54,790 bases of DNA from Phycisphaerales bacterium (GTDB lineage: Bacteria; Planctomycetota; Phycisphaerae; Phycisphaerales; JAGLTS01). This document shows positions 1-8,842 of the stretch, piece after piece. The stretch covers positions 1-54,790 of the forward strand of contig JAGLTS010000063.1 in assembly GCA_023135165.1 (NCBI GenBank), in the 5' to 3' direction. The notes beneath the pieces were generated by a model. The model was not told where the DNA came from, did not search any database, and saw only the letters and a program-made list of their open reading frames with translations. Each line of letters starts with the position of its first letter. Position 1 is the stretch's first letter. The position numbers were made by a program, and so were the translations under genes.

Positions 1-363
1 TGCAACTCCTTGCAGTGGCCCGGGGGACCCCCCGCACACCAGCCTCGCCACGCCCCGTGGAACTCAGCCACACTGCCCGGGTCCCCCCCGCCCCACACAA
101 CACCGGCTCACCCGCCTCCCCGCCGACACGCCAGGCCGTCTCAGCGCCAGCCTGAGATAAACCCCGCGTCGCCTGAACGAGCGGACCATACTGGTGGTTG
201 AGGGCATCGAAGTTGGGTTTCCCGCAGAAGGCGTGTGAGGATGGTACATGCGGTCCATCTGCGGCCGAGCACGTCTCACCCGGTCGCTCGTGGTTGACAA
301 CACATCGACGCTGCGCATTGCAACGTCCCAAAGGAGAGGGAGAGCATGTGACTCAATCACACA
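1..363. other. Non-coding or unassigned start of window
   Basis: I see no convincing gene here. The first 130 bases are C-rich with two similar CCCGGG/CCCCCC runs, and translations in all frames look like GC-rich noise. A TTGACA hexamer lies at 294-299, but no good -10 box follows at the expected distance, so a promoter for the small ORF at 364 is only possible. An AAGGAG-like site at 331-336 sits before an ATG at 346 that is immediately followed by TGA. Confidence 0.4.
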
Positions 364-504
364 GTGTTGCTGACAGCGCTGCTCAGCACGCTCGGCTGGT
401 GCGCCTTGGTGCAGGCCTGTCCCGGTGATCTGAACGGCGACGGTTGCGTCGATCAGGCGGACTTGGGCATCCTCCTCGCCATCTACGGCACGGACGGTGA
501 GTGA
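364..504 (+). CDS. Miniature exported protein with one dockerin-like motif (possible gene remnant)
   Basis: Reading from GTG 364, a 46-residue product has a hydrophobic leader of about 18 residues (LLTALLSTLGW, then VQA), followed directly by CPGDLNGDGCVDQADLGILL and AIYGTDGE, then stop. This is the first half of the dockerin-like tail seen at the ends of three large secreted proteins in this window, without the second half. The only Shine-Dalgarno-like site (331-336) is placed for the ATG at 346 or the GTG at 348, which are out of frame or blocked by a TGA at 349-351. A frameshift or point mutation may therefore have broken the 5' end. It could be a real minimal exported peptide or a deletion remnant. 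Confidence 0.5.
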   Translation: MLLTALLSTLGWCALVQACPGDLNGDGCVDQADLGILLAIYGTDGE

Positions 505-535
505 CCCCGCCGAGCTTCACACCAGCGTGCGTATC

Positions 536-563
536 AACCCGTCGCTTCAGGCGGGGTTTTCTT
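536..563 (+). terminator. Possible intrinsic terminator after the mini dockerin ORF
   Basis: AACCCG pairs with CGGGGTT (one bulged G) around a loop of about ten bases, and TTTTCTT follows. CCCCGCC at 505-511 can pair with GGCGGGG at 550-556 as an alternative, longer-loop stem. The position just after the stop at 504 fits a terminator. Confidence 0.45.
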
Positions 564-867
564 GAAGGAAGGCAGCAACGATGTCTGGAGATCCGCGCGA
601 GCCTGGCGAAGCTGGGGCCCCTCCAGTACTGGGCATGGTGAAGTAGTTATCGCTCCATTACAGGGGGAGTTGACGCGCTGGAAGAAGATTCCTAAGTCAG
701 TCGTCGAGCTGACCTTGCAATTCTCGATTCGCGCGCGATACTAGATCGAGACGTCCGGGTTCCGCTCGCCGCTAACTGTGCGGGGCATGTTGTACATTCG
801 TTCAAGAGCGGCCACGAGTCGAGAGCGGACGCCTGGGTTCCGTACTCATTCCGGAAGGAGTCACGCA
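564..867. other. Intergenic region before the large secreted protein
   Basis: About 300 bases with no supportable gene. It ends in a clear ribosome binding site, GGAAGGAG at 853-860, seven bases before the ATG at 868. No repeat or RNA was recognised. Confidence 0.5.
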
Positions 868-3612
868 ATGAAACGATCTCGATTTGCGGCGGGTGCGGCG
901 GTCGTCCTGAGCCTCTTCGCACCTGTATGGTCATCAAATGCTCTCGCAGCCCAGCACGATCGCGATACGTTTATTCCAGCAGAGATCGGCGAGGACGGCC
1001 GACCGATCGACAGCGCCAAAGCCAGACAGTCAGCAGCCATTGCAGAGCAGCAACCGAAGCGTACCGTTTTCCCGCCCGCGCTTCCGGAGGATGGGTCTGA
1101 TGCTGTGGGTCCGCCAAGCCCGACCGCACAGCCTGCAGCGTTGCGTCCGCCGCGCGTGCAATCCAAGCCGGTGGCCGAGTTCATCCCCGCCTCGGAGTGT
1201 CTTTCAGGCCTGAGCGCGCGGCAGGGTCATGCGTCGCAGGTCGAGGTGGAACTCCCCGCCGACATTTCCGCAGAGGTGCGGGAGCGCGGCGACCTGATCG
1301 CCTCGCTGTGGAAAGAGGGGCGCTGCGATGAGGCTTTGACGCTGCTTGATTCGCTGGAGAAGTCGGGCATTTCACCCGCGGTCGGTGTTTCCCCGGGGTT
1401 GGTGCAGCCTCCCGCATCATTGCAAACTCGGGGTGTCCCGGTTCGCTTGGACGGGAAGGGGAGGGACCTCCCACCGTTGTACGCGATTGACTACGACGCT
1501 CAGACGGGCAACATCTTTGCCGCCCTCGCCTGTGGCTCCCAGTGGACAATGAAAATCTCCTACGACGACGGGGCCTCCTGGACGCAGACATTTGAGTGGC
1601 ACGGTACCGACATCATCGATCTTGACCTGGCGGTCGTCGGCGACTGGGCCTACGTGCTTTACGCAGACGCCGGCCTTGCGAGCGAAATGCGCCTGCGCCG
1701 CTTCTTCGTGGCTGATGGAATGAGTGATTCCGACTACGGATCCAAGGTCGTGTGCGACGTTTCTTCCGACACGATCAGGGAGGTCGCGCTGGTCACCAAT
1801 GCGGATGACTCGGATAACGGCCTGTACTGCTTCTGCTTGACCAGCAGCAACACAATCCGCTACCTCTGGGGAAGCAGTGGGGGCGGGATGTTCACCGACG
1901 CCTCGCCAAGCTTGGGCAACGTTCTTGGCGGGCTCGATGCGCATTGGAATGATGACCACGACACGTATTTCCTCTTCATGTCCTACATCGGCATGGAAGG
2001 TAACCTGCACGTCTGGCGTCGCGGCGACGGTGCGTGGAGCGAGTGCCACCTCACGCCATTTACCGGCGCCAACGTCCGCACGGCACTGACAGCCTACGAC
2101 GAGACCGTCTTCTGTGCAGTTGAACATATGTACAGCGAGGATTACGGCATTCGCGCGTACATCAACTACGAGGCGGGGAGCGGCCTCTGGTACGCCAACA
2201 ACGTCGCCGAGCCGCCGGGTCAAACCCCGTTTGTTATGGCCGATGCTTCGGCGCGCGGAGGGGGCGGCATCGCCGTCACCTACCAGCAGGATCTTACCTG
2301 GGTGGATTACATCATCTTTCGCAACCGCCACACATACAGCTACTCTCCTTGGAACGACCCGGTGATCCTTGGCAATACGATAGCCGGCACATGGACGGCG
2401 ATCAACTGGCTGCCGCCGTTGAGTAATGGGAACAACGCTTTTGGCTATGGCATACTCTATGAGTGGAGTAACGCCATCTATTTCCACCGTGAGGATGGCT
2501 ACGAAGCGAACACGGGCGACAATTGCAGCGATCCGATCGTTATTCAGATTCCAGACGATCTACCTTACACGGATGTGAACGCCACCTGCGACCGGGTCAA
2601 CGACTATGACGACACGTACATGGATACGTACGATGACGGTGAGGACATCATCTATGAGTTGGTTGTCCCGCATGGCAGCATCGTTGACTTTTCACTCACT
2701 GCCGATTCGCCTTGGGCGGGCATGGCCGTCTTTGACCACTGTAGCGATTCCAGCGGACCTTACAGCGGCCTCGCCATGGCCGCCAGTATGGCCAACCCGG
2801 ATGTAATAGAGAATCTGTGCCTCCAGCCGGGCTCGTATTACATCATGGTGGACACCTATCCGCCGCCTGACTGCACGAACTTCGAGTTGACGATCACAGA
2901 GGAACCCTTTGAGGAGACCTGTCCGGATGGTGCGATCTTCAGTCAATCGCCGCACAGCGCTGCCAACAATTACACAGCGGGTGTCAGCGATTGGCATTGG
3001 AGCGACGGCCAGTTCCTTCGGCGCTTCGAGCATTTCGAGGCGGGCGAGAACGTCAGTGCCTTACGCTGGTGGGGGCTGCAGGCGTTCTATAGTGGTGTGG
3101 CCTGGGAGCCGTGTGACGAGAGTCCCATGGAGTTCGCCATTGCCTTCTACTATGACTACGGCGGTGTAGCCGGCGATATGGTCTCCCTCGACATCGTGGA
3201 GGTGTACGGTGTGGACACGGGCTACACCTACTCCAATGACTTAGTGCTCTATCGCTACGATGTCGTGCTGCCCTCGCCCTGTGCGCTCGCCGAGGGATGG
3301 GTGTCAATCATGGGTGTGAGCGAGCCGGAGGATTGCTGGTTCGCCTGGATGAGTTCGCCCGATGGCGATGGCGTTTCCGGGGCGAGTTACAACGGGGTTT
3401 GGGAGACCGCCTTGTACGATCTCTCAATCTGCCTCATGCCCGTGGCGGACTGCCCGGGCGATCTGAACGGTGACGGCCAGCGCGACCAAGCGGATCTGGG
3501 CATCCTGCTCGCCTCCTACGGCCTCGATGACGGTGGTGACTGTGACGGCGACGGCGACACGGATCAGGCGGACCTGGGCATCCTCCTCGCCAACTACGGC
3601 AACGCCTGCTGA
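868..3612 (+). CDS. Large secreted protein with PPC-like domain and C-terminal dockerin-like tail
   Basis: The product has 914 residues. The start at 868 is chosen because GGAAGGAG lies seven bases upstream and a clear Sec signal peptide follows (basic MKRSR, hydrophobic core, ALA-A cleavage site). The N-terminal 130 residues are low in order. Residues about 190-540 are rich in Trp, Tyr and Asp and look like a beta-propeller (sialidase-like), though I see no firm Asp-box pattern. Residues about 547-681 resemble a pre-peptidase C-terminal (PPC) beta-sandwich (NCSDPIVI, then PGSYYIMVDTY). The last 53 residues carry two Ca-binding-like motifs, GDLNGDGQRDQADLGILLAS and CDGDGDTDQADLGILLANYG. It is probably exported to the envelope or surface; its substrate is unknown. 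It stands alone, on the opposite strand to the T2SS operon. Confidence 0.8.
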   Translation: MKRSRFAAGAAVVLSLFAPVWSSNALAAQHDRDTFIPAEIGEDGRPIDSAKARQSAAIAEQQPKRTVFPPALPEDGSDAVGPPSPTAQPAALRPPRVQSKPVAEFIPASECLSGLSARQGHASQVEVELPADISAEVRERGDLIASLWKEGRCDEALTLLDSLEKSGISPAVGVSPGLVQPPASLQTRGVPVRLDGKGRDLPPLYAIDYDAQTGNIFAALACGSQWTMKISYDDGASWTQTFEWHGTDIIDLDLAVVGDWAYVLYADAGLASEMRLRRFFVADGMSDSDYGSKVVCDVSSDTIREVALVTNADDSDNGLYCFCLTSSNTIRYLWGSSGGGMFTDASPSLGNVLGGLDAHWNDDHDTYFLFMSYIGMEGNLHVWRRGDGAWSECHLTPFTGANVRTALTAYDETVFCAVEHMYSEDYGIRAYINYEAGSGLWYANNVAEPPGQTPFVMADASARGGGGIAVTYQQDLTWVDYIIFRNRHTYSYSPWNDPVILGNTIAGTWTAINWLPPLSNGNNAFGYGILYEWSNAIYFHREDGYEANTGDNCSDPIVIQIPDDLPYTDVNATCDRVNDYDDTYMDTYDDGEDIIYELVVPHGSIVDFSLTADSPWAGMAVFDHCSDSSGPYSGLAMAASMANPDVIENLCLQPGSYYIMVDTYPPPDCTNFELTITEEPFEETCPDGAIFSQSPHSAANNYTAGVSDWHWSDGQFLRRFEHFEAGENVSALRWWGLQAFYSGVAWEPCDESPMEFAIAFYYDYGGVAGDMVSLDIVEVYGVDTGYTYSNDLVLYRYDVVLPSPCALAEGWVSIMGVSEPEDCWFAWMSSPDGDGVSGASYNGVWETALYDLSICLMPVADCPGDLNGDGQRDQADLGILLASYGLDDGGDCDGDGDTDQADLGILLANYGNAC

Positions 3613-3816
3613 CATCGCGGCGCCACATCCCGGCTGAATGGCCGCGCAGAGCCCGGGACTCTGGAATCCTGCGCTTTTCTCATGGCGCTCCGGTGCTCGC
3701 CGTGCCGATTTCGCAATGAAGTGCTCGCTCCGGACCCGCGCTCGGCTATCCTTGTGCTGCGACGATCCAACCGCCCACTCGAGCATCCCGGCAACAGGAG
3801 ATGATACGAATCCCTG

Positions 3817-4155
3817 TTAGCGATCATGCACGGCATCCAACCAATCGACGTGGCAGAGCGATCTAAATCTCCCCGGTGAGGTCGCGGTCATGGCCTCTGC
3901 AAGAAGTGCATCCAGTTCGGCGTCGGTGGGGAGGATGCTGTTGCTCAGCTTGCGGTCCCGCAACCAACGCCACACCCGTTCGACCGGTTCAACTCCGGAG
4001 AATGGGGCGGATTCAATTCCGAAGCGCAACAGCGGGTCGTGCGGAGAGCAACTCGGATGGTGTTCAGACGACACGTTCGCCAGCCGATCACTCGTTACCG
4101 AGCAAGTTCGCTTGTCCAACTCCCACTGAACCAGCACAGGGGAGCGTGCCGTCAC
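3817..4155 (-). pseudogene. IS630-family transposase, C-terminal remnant
   Basis: Residues about 50-110 of this reading frame match the end of IS630/Tc1-type DDE transposases: PFSGVEPVERVWRWLRDRKL corresponds to the usual P.LNPVE..W..LK segment that carries the last acidic residue, followed by a helical AELDALLAEA and RSLCHVDWLDA at the tail. The catalytic core upstream (first two Asp) is missing; the frame simply runs into the 3' end of aroB. The residue normally Asn before PVE is also changed (GVEPVE). It is a decayed insertion-sequence end without visible inverted repeats. The first 45 codons are probably not native protein. Confidence 0.65.
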
Positions 4156-5294
4156 GCACGCACGAGCGAGCGCAGCGCCGCCTCCACGACGACGTCCGAC
4201 ACCTCATCAACGGTGATCGCTTCGCCAATGTGCGTGGGCAAGACGATGCGAAGCTGGCCACCTCGCACTTTCTTGTCGCGCTTCATCGTGCCGATCACGT
4301 CGCCGATCGGCGGGAGCGATTCGATCGACGTCGGCAAACCGAGCGCTTCGAGCAGCGAGATGATCCGCAGCCGAACCGACCGATCACATCGGCCGAGGCT
4401 CTGGCCGCAGTGCGCCGCGGCGATGAGTCCGAGGCCGACCGCCTCGCCGTGCACGAGGTCAAGCGACGGGATGGGTTCCAGCCCGTGCGCGAATGTGTGA
4501 CCGAGGTTCAGGAGCACTCGACCGCCTGACGCTGCCGACTCGCGCTCATCACTCATCACGACCTTCGCCTTGATCGCCACGTTGCGATGGATCAACTCGG
4601 TGAGCGCCTCCTCGTCAAGCCCCAGCAACTTGTGCGTGCGCTGCTCAATCCACGTGAAGAGATCACTGTCGCCGAGAACCGCATGCTTGACGCATTCGCC
4701 AAGCCCGGCGCGGATGTGGCGCACGGGCAGCGTCGTCACGAACGTCGGGTCGATCAACACCGCGGTCGGTTGGTGGAACGCGCCGATGACGTTCTTGATA
4801 AGCGATGCGCCCGCCTGCCCCGGCGTGAGTTGGAGATTGACGCCTGTCTTTCCGCCCACCGATGCATCGACCATCGCCAGCAGCGTCGTCGGCATGTTCA
4901 CAAACGGCGTCCCACGGTGATAAACGGCTGCGGCGAAACCGGTGATATCGCCCGTGATGCCGCCGCCCAGCGAGAGGATCGGCTCGTTGCGCTCGTGCTT
5001 TGCATCGGCGAGCATCTGAAGCAAGCGATCCGCCGCGTCGAGCGTCTTGTGCGCCTCGTCGGCCCTGATTGTGGCCACACACGACACGGTCCAGCCCGCC
5101 TTGTTCAGCGCGATCTCCAGATCACCGCCCGGCCCGTCGGCGATGGCATCATCACATACCAGCGCCAGCCTTCTCTGTGGCGTGATGGCCGCGAGCAACT
5201 CCGCTGCGCGATCGCGCAGCCCCGGCTCGATCAGGACGTCATAACGATGCGCCTGCGACACAAGGTTGACCGAAACAGAGCGAATCTTATTCAC
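4152..5294 (-). CDS. aroB: 3-dehydroquinate synthase
   Basis: AroB turns 3-deoxy-D-arabino-heptulosonate 7-phosphate into 3-dehydroquinate, the second step of the shikimate pathway, in the cytoplasm using NAD and a divalent metal. The 380 residues show the family landmarks in order: the NAD-binding SLGGGITGDITGFAAAVYHR with PTTLLAMVDASVGGKTGVN, LGECVKHAVL with the metal-ligand Glu, LNLGHTFAHGLE, HGEAVGLGLIAAAH, and the late DKKVRGG. The length is slightly above the usual 350-370. The start is GTG at 5294, overlapping the previous stop as GTGA. It is the last gene of the T2SS operon. Confidence 0.96.
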   Translation of the reverse strand: MNKIRSVSVNLVSQAHRYDVLIEPGLRDRAAELLAAITPQRRLALVCDDAIADGPGGDLEIALNKAGWTVSCVATIRADEAHKTLDAADRLLQMLADAKHERNEPILSLGGGITGDITGFAAAVYHRGTPFVNMPTTLLAMVDASVGGKTGVNLQLTPGQAGASLIKNVIGAFHQPTAVLIDPTFVTTLPVRHIRAGLGECVKHAVLGDSDLFTWIEQRTHKLLGLDEEALTELIHRNVAIKAKVVMSDERESAASGGRVLLNLGHTFAHGLEPIPSLDLVHGEAVGLGLIAAAHCGQSLGRCDRSVRLRIISLLEALGLPTSIESLPPIGDVIGTMKRDKKVRGGQLRIVLPTHIGEAITVDEVSDVVVEAALRSLVRA

Positions 5295-6037
5295 GGCGGC
5301 TTCTCCGCATGTCGGGCGAGCGTCTTCAACGCCTCAGCAGGTTCTTCGGGAAGATCCATCGGTTCCGCAAGGTCCATCGTATCCGCACCAACCGGCGTAC
5401 GCCCGCGCGGCGCGGTGCGGCAGCGCAGTGAGACGCGCAGCGTGATGAGGATGATTGCGACGAGCAGGGTTGCGAGGATGACGATCCCTCGCGGCGATAA
5501 CAGGGCAACGATTGGGCTTGGACTGATGCGCGGTAGCGCGCCCACGAATGCGGTGCAGTCGCTCGCCTCGCCCGATACGAGCAATCGCATGACCTTGTAG
5601 AAACGGGCTTCGATGGTGATGCGATCGCCGACGCTGATGTTTGCTGTGTGCTCGCCTTCCGGGCGACGGTTCACGAACAAGACGGCCGGTGACGCCGTTT
5701 CCACGTTGCCGTGATCCACGGGAATGACAAGCCATCGCTGCACATCGCGGTAGTCCGGCGGCAGCGTTTCGATCCTCGCGATGACGCCCTCGACCCGCAC
5801 CAGCGCACCGGGCGTCATCGAACTGTAGATTCTCGGGTCGAAGGTCGTCACGGGCTGCGGCGCAGCGGGCTCGTCATCCGCAGACCACGTGGCGGTATTC
5901 GCGAGCAGTGCATCAAAGGCGGGTTCACGGTAATCCGCAGCGCTGAGGACTCCGACGCACAGTTGCTCGCGCTGGCCCTCGGTGAGCGGCGTGACTGTGA
6001 GGGTGAGTGAGAGCAGGATGCTCGGCAGTACGCCCAT
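5291..6037 (-). CDS. Membrane protein with exported N-terminal domain, unknown function
   Basis: I do not recognise this 248-residue protein. It has a short hydrophobic N-terminus that looks like a signal peptide (ILLSLTLTV), an exported domain of about 160 residues with an OB-fold feel (LVRVEGVIARIE, then SVGDRITIEARFYKVMRL), one transmembrane helix near residue 185 (IVILATLLVAIILITLRVSL), and a charged cytoplasmic tail ending KTLARHAEKPP. It sits between the TPR lipoprotein and aroB: 48 bases downstream of the former and overlapping aroB by four bases. The location suggests co-expression with the T2SS, but no function can be assigned. Confidence 0.75.
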   Translation of the reverse strand: MGVLPSILLSLTLTVTPLTEGQREQLCVGVLSAADYREPAFDALLANTATWSADDEPAAPQPVTTFDPRIYSSMTPGALVRVEGVIARIETLPPDYRDVQRWLVIPVDHGNVETASPAVLFVNRRPEGEHTANISVGDRITIEARFYKVMRLLVSGEASDCTAFVGALPRISPSPIVALLSPRGIVILATLLVAIILITLRVSLRCRTAPRGRTPVGADTMDLAEPMDLPEEPAEALKTLARHAEKPP

Positions 6038-6085
6038 GCTGATCGTCCAACAGCGCGGTGCGGTCGTTGCGTCGGTGCGCGCCGA

Positions 6086-6679
6086 TCATTCCTCGACATG
6101 CAGTCGGAGGCTCCACTCCTTGCCGAACTCGCGCCACTCATCGTCATCCGCCCGAATCGCAATCATCTCCAGTGCCGGCAGCGTCGTCTCGTCGATCTGA
6201 TCGGCGTGGACCTGCAGCCACGCCTTCTGCCTGACCGCAGGCATGAAGTTACTGTGGAGGGCGAGCGCATCATCGTACTCCCGCATCGCGTTGTCGAACT
6301 GGCCGGCGGAGGCGAACAGCATGCCGAGGTTCACGTGCGGTCTGGGATCGCCGGGCATGAGCCTGCGCGCCGTCTCGAACTCGGCGAACGCGAGTTGACG
6401 CTGCCCCTCCTCCAGGTAGATCGTGCCGAGGTTATTGTGCGACGGTCCGAAGAATGGGTCCGCATTGACGGCGCTCATCAGAAGCTCCCTCGCCCGTGCT
6501 GGATCGTCATCGCGCACCTGCGTCGCTTCCCGATGGAGCTTCATCGCAAGCTGCGGATTCGGCGCGGCTGGACGTTTTGGCCCCAAGGCGCATCCGGAGA
6601 GCACCGCAGCACAGAACATGCACGTGAGTGCCGTCACGAAGCGCGTCGTTTGGGAACCGGTTGTCATCTTCCTGCTCAT
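6086..6679 (-). CDS. TPR-repeat lipoprotein linked to the T2SS operon
   Basis: The protein has 197 residues. Start 6679 is chosen because its ATG overlaps the stop of the upstream gspM-like gene (ATGA) with AAGGAG and AAGGA sites just upstream, and because the N-terminus is then a clean lipoprotein signal ending in the lipobox LSGC. The mature part contains at least two tetratricopeptide repeats (HNNLGTIYLEEGQRQLAFAE and HVNLGMLFASAGQFDNAMRE). TPR lipoproteins often help assemble secretins or pili (PilF/PilW act as pilotins), so a pilotin-like role for the GspD secretin is an attractive inference, not shown by the sequence. Confidence 0.85.
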   Translation of the reverse strand: MSRKMTTGSQTTRFVTALTCMFCAAVLSGCALGPKRPAAPNPQLAMKLHREATQVRDDDPARARELLMSAVNADPFFGPSHNNLGTIYLEEGQRQLAFAEFETARRLMPGDPRPHVNLGMLFASAGQFDNAMREYDDALALHSNFMPAVRQKAWLQVHADQIDETTLPALEMIAIRADDDEWREFGKEWSLRLHVEE

Positions 6680-7200
6680 GGTCCTTGGGACTCCTTGTCG
6701 GAGATGTACAGACATTCGAGAACGGCGGTGAGATCGAAACTTTCCTGCCGTCTTCTGGCGGAGAGGTCCATCTCGGCGACGGTCCAGCGAGGCTCATTGC
6801 GCGCCCAGATCTGGAGGAACCGCGCGATGTCGTTGGCGTCAGCATCCTTGATCGTGATTGAGTACTTCTGACTGTGATAGTTCGTCCCACGGATCGGCCC
6901 CCCACCCATCGCGCGGACCGCGCGAACGCTCTCCTGGCGCAGTCCCGCGGCAGCCACGGCTCGCCGAACACGGCCGGTCATGTCCTGTTCAGGCGACTTG
7001 TCCTGCTGAAGGATCGCATCGCCTTGGCTCAGACTGCGATAGTCCCTCGCGAGAGCCTCATTCCGTTGGTACCGCGCTTCGGCGGAGTGGAAGCGGTTCA
7101 CCGCCGACACGTGGCGCTGGTGTGTGATCAGGAGGATGACCACACCGAGCAGCATCGCGGCGGCGAGAACGATCATCAGTTCACGCTTGCTGCGGATCAC
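6676..7200 (-). CDS. gspM: T2SS inner-membrane platform protein, GspM-like
   Basis: The 174 residues contain one N-terminal membrane helix (LMIVLAAAMLLGVVILLI), a coiled-coil stretch (about residues 28-60), and a small alpha/beta ferredoxin-like domain (KYSITIKDADANDIARFLQI). This is the build of GspM, which partners GspL in the inner-membrane assembly platform. Sequence similarity is weak, as is normal for this family, so the call rests on topology and on position right after the gspL-like gene. The start is GTG 7200, overlapping the gspL stop (GTGA), with GGAGG eight bases upstream. Confidence 0.7.
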   Translation of the reverse strand: MIRSKRELMIVLAAAMLLGVVILLITHQRHVSAVNRFHSAEARYQRNEALARDYRSLSQGDAILQQDKSPEQDMTGRVRRAVAAAGLRQESVRAVRAMGGGPIRGTNYHSQKYSITIKDADANDIARFLQIWARNEPRWTVAEMDLSARRRQESFDLTAVLECLYISDKESQGP

Positions 7201-8330
7201 GGCCTGATCCTCCTTGTTGTGACGTTGCTTTTTCTAGTAACTGAGACTTCAAACGAGTTTCGGCCTGACCGTTCCTGCCACGTTCCGCGTGGGTTGCTCC
7301 ATTCGTCGGCCGGTAGCGCTGACTTGAGCGCCGCGGCGATGGCATCGGCAGTGGCGGAGTCCGCGGATGTCCCTTTGATGAGCATCCGACCCCGGTCGAT
7401 GCGCCAGCCGTCGACCTGGACGTCAGGGAGATCAGGCCAAGCGGTCAGAATCGCGACGAACGGCTCGGCGGCGGACTTGGGGCGGTATTGCTCGGCCCCT
7501 TGATCGCGCGCCTGTCTACGCCGCTCGACGAGCGCAGACAGGAGCCGTTCCGGATCGGGATTGCCCGCCTGGTCCGCAGGCAGGACGGACCGCGCCAGCT
7601 TGAACGACATCGCGTTCGCATCTGCAGCCAGTTCATCGTACTGCGACGCCATCCGCAGCCAGCCCCATCCGATGACGCAGCATGCGATGCCCCACGCCGC
7701 AGCGACAAGGCACAGGATGCCTACGCGATGCCGCGTGTCCTTGGGATGCTCAAACGACCCGCTCCGGAATTCCAGGCCTGCGAGCAGGCTCCGCCCGTCG
7801 CCTCCGATCGATTCGCTGACGGCAGGCTCGATGTCGGCTGGACGGACGCTGCGCACCCTCGGGCCGATCGCTTCGATGATCGAAATCCAGTCACTGAGTT
7901 GTTCGCGATCCGCCGCAGCAGCCAGCACTTCGCCGGACTTGCTCTTGACGAATCGCGCTTCGATCTCTTCGATGGGCAGCGGCAACCCCGCTTCAAGCGA
8001 GAAGAGATCCGCCTCCGAACCGAGTCGCCCGGAATGACGTACGACCACGCCACCGGTCGGCTGCGTCTCTTCTTCATCACCCGCTGGAACTGCTCCGCTC
8101 GATGCGCCAGGCCCGCTCAGCACCATCCAGTACCATCGGTCCGCAGCGATGTCCAGCGCGACATCCCGCACGCGATGTTCTTGTACACACTGGCGGAACC
8201 ACGCATTCCATCGGTCGTTGATGTTCTGACTGCCGTTCAGCTCGGGCCCGGCCGTTTCATCACCACCGGGCGTGACAAAGACGGTCTCGTCGCGTCGAAG
8301 CACGAGTTTGGGCAGGCGTCGCCTATTCAT
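7197..8330 (-). CDS. gspL: T2SS platform protein, GspL-like
   Basis: This 377-residue protein has a cytoplasmic N-terminal half of about 210 residues with an actin-like (ASKHA) flavour, one transmembrane helix (VGILCLVAAAWGIACCVIGW, about residues 202-221), a coiled coil and a small periplasmic alpha/beta domain (VQVDGWRIDRGRMLIKGTSA). This matches GspL, which links the GspE ATPase to the platform and pairs with GspM. The N-terminal half is shorter and poorly conserved compared with proteobacterial GspL. The start ATG overlaps the previous stop by ATGA. Confidence 0.72.
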   Translation of the reverse strand: MNRRRLPKLVLRRDETVFVTPGGDETAGPELNGSQNINDRWNAWFRQCVQEHRVRDVALDIAADRWYWMVLSGPGASSGAVPAGDEEETQPTGGVVVRHSGRLGSEADLFSLEAGLPLPIEEIEARFVKSKSGEVLAAAADREQLSDWISIIEAIGPRVRSVRPADIEPAVSESIGGDGRSLLAGLEFRSGSFEHPKDTRHRVGILCLVAAAWGIACCVIGWGWLRMASQYDELAADANAMSFKLARSVLPADQAGNPDPERLLSALVERRRQARDQGAEQYRPKSAAEPFVAILTAWPDLPDVQVDGWRIDRGRMLIKGTSADSATADAIAAALKSALPADEWSNPRGTWQERSGRNSFEVSVTRKSNVTTRRIRP

Positions 8331-8842
8331 GGTTCTTCCGGTTCCAGGAGGTTCAGACGGATCAATTCATACTCGCCGTTGAGCGATACGCCACGCGGGT
8401 CGATGGCTGTCACCTCATGTCCCGCGATGCTCTCGCCGACGCCGACGACATGACTTTCCAGGCTCTTCTTGTCGAACAGGATGGCAAGCAGTTCGCCATC
8501 GCGGTGTTCGATGCCGACGAGTTGCAGCTCGCCTGGGTGCTCTCCGAAGGCCTCTTCGAGCATCCCCATCGCTACGTCGTCCAGCCCCGTGGTATCGATA
8601 TCCTCCAACCCACGGATCGGTCCCGGCGGATGTCGGAGCGTGATGTTGGTCACGATGATCGGCACGGTCGTCGTCTCAACCGGCAACGTCTCGGTCGCCT
8701 CCGTTTGCTCGGAGATCACGCCCGTGAAGACGACATCCGTCGCCGAGGCACTGTTTGCCCAGCGGACCAGCAGGCCGATGCACACGATCGCGATCGCTGC
8801 CGCCAGCCACGTCGGAATGCGTACAGGGTCCAGTGGATTCAT
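8327..8842 (-). CDS. gspC: T2SS inner-membrane protein, GspC-like
   Basis: The 171 residues form a short cytoplasmic tip, one membrane helix (TWLAAAIAIVCIGLLVRWAN), a linker, and a C-terminal domain with the pattern of the GspC homology region: LQLVGIEHRDGELLAILFDK, then HVVGVGESIAGHEVTAI and DPRGVSLNGEYELIRLNL. In known systems this region binds the N0 domain of the GspD secretin, connecting the two membranes. There is no PDZ or coiled-coil extension. Start 8842 is used rather than further upstream because ATG overlaps the gspK stop (ATGA) and GGAGG lies eight bases before it. The gene sits after gspK, not at the head of the operon as in most proteobacteria. Confidence 0.75.
   Translation of the reverse strand: MNPLDPVRIPTWLAAAIAIVCIGLLVRWANSASATDVVFTGVISEQTEATETLPVETTTVPIIVTNITLRHPPGPIRGLEDIDTTGLDDVAMGMLEEAFGEHPGELQLVGIEHRDGELLAILFDKKSLESHVVGVGESIAGHEVTAIDPRGVSLNGEYELIRLNLLEPEEP

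Noticed and set aside
1417-2487. Minus-strand frame of 356 codons
   Set aside because: It is opposite the large secreted protein, which has a clear start, signal peptide and dockerin-like end.
3817-4155. Fusion of the transposase tail with an intact gene
   Set aside because: The upstream codons of this frame are the antisense-shifted aroB 3' end and carry no transposase similarity, so a remnant is the simpler reading.
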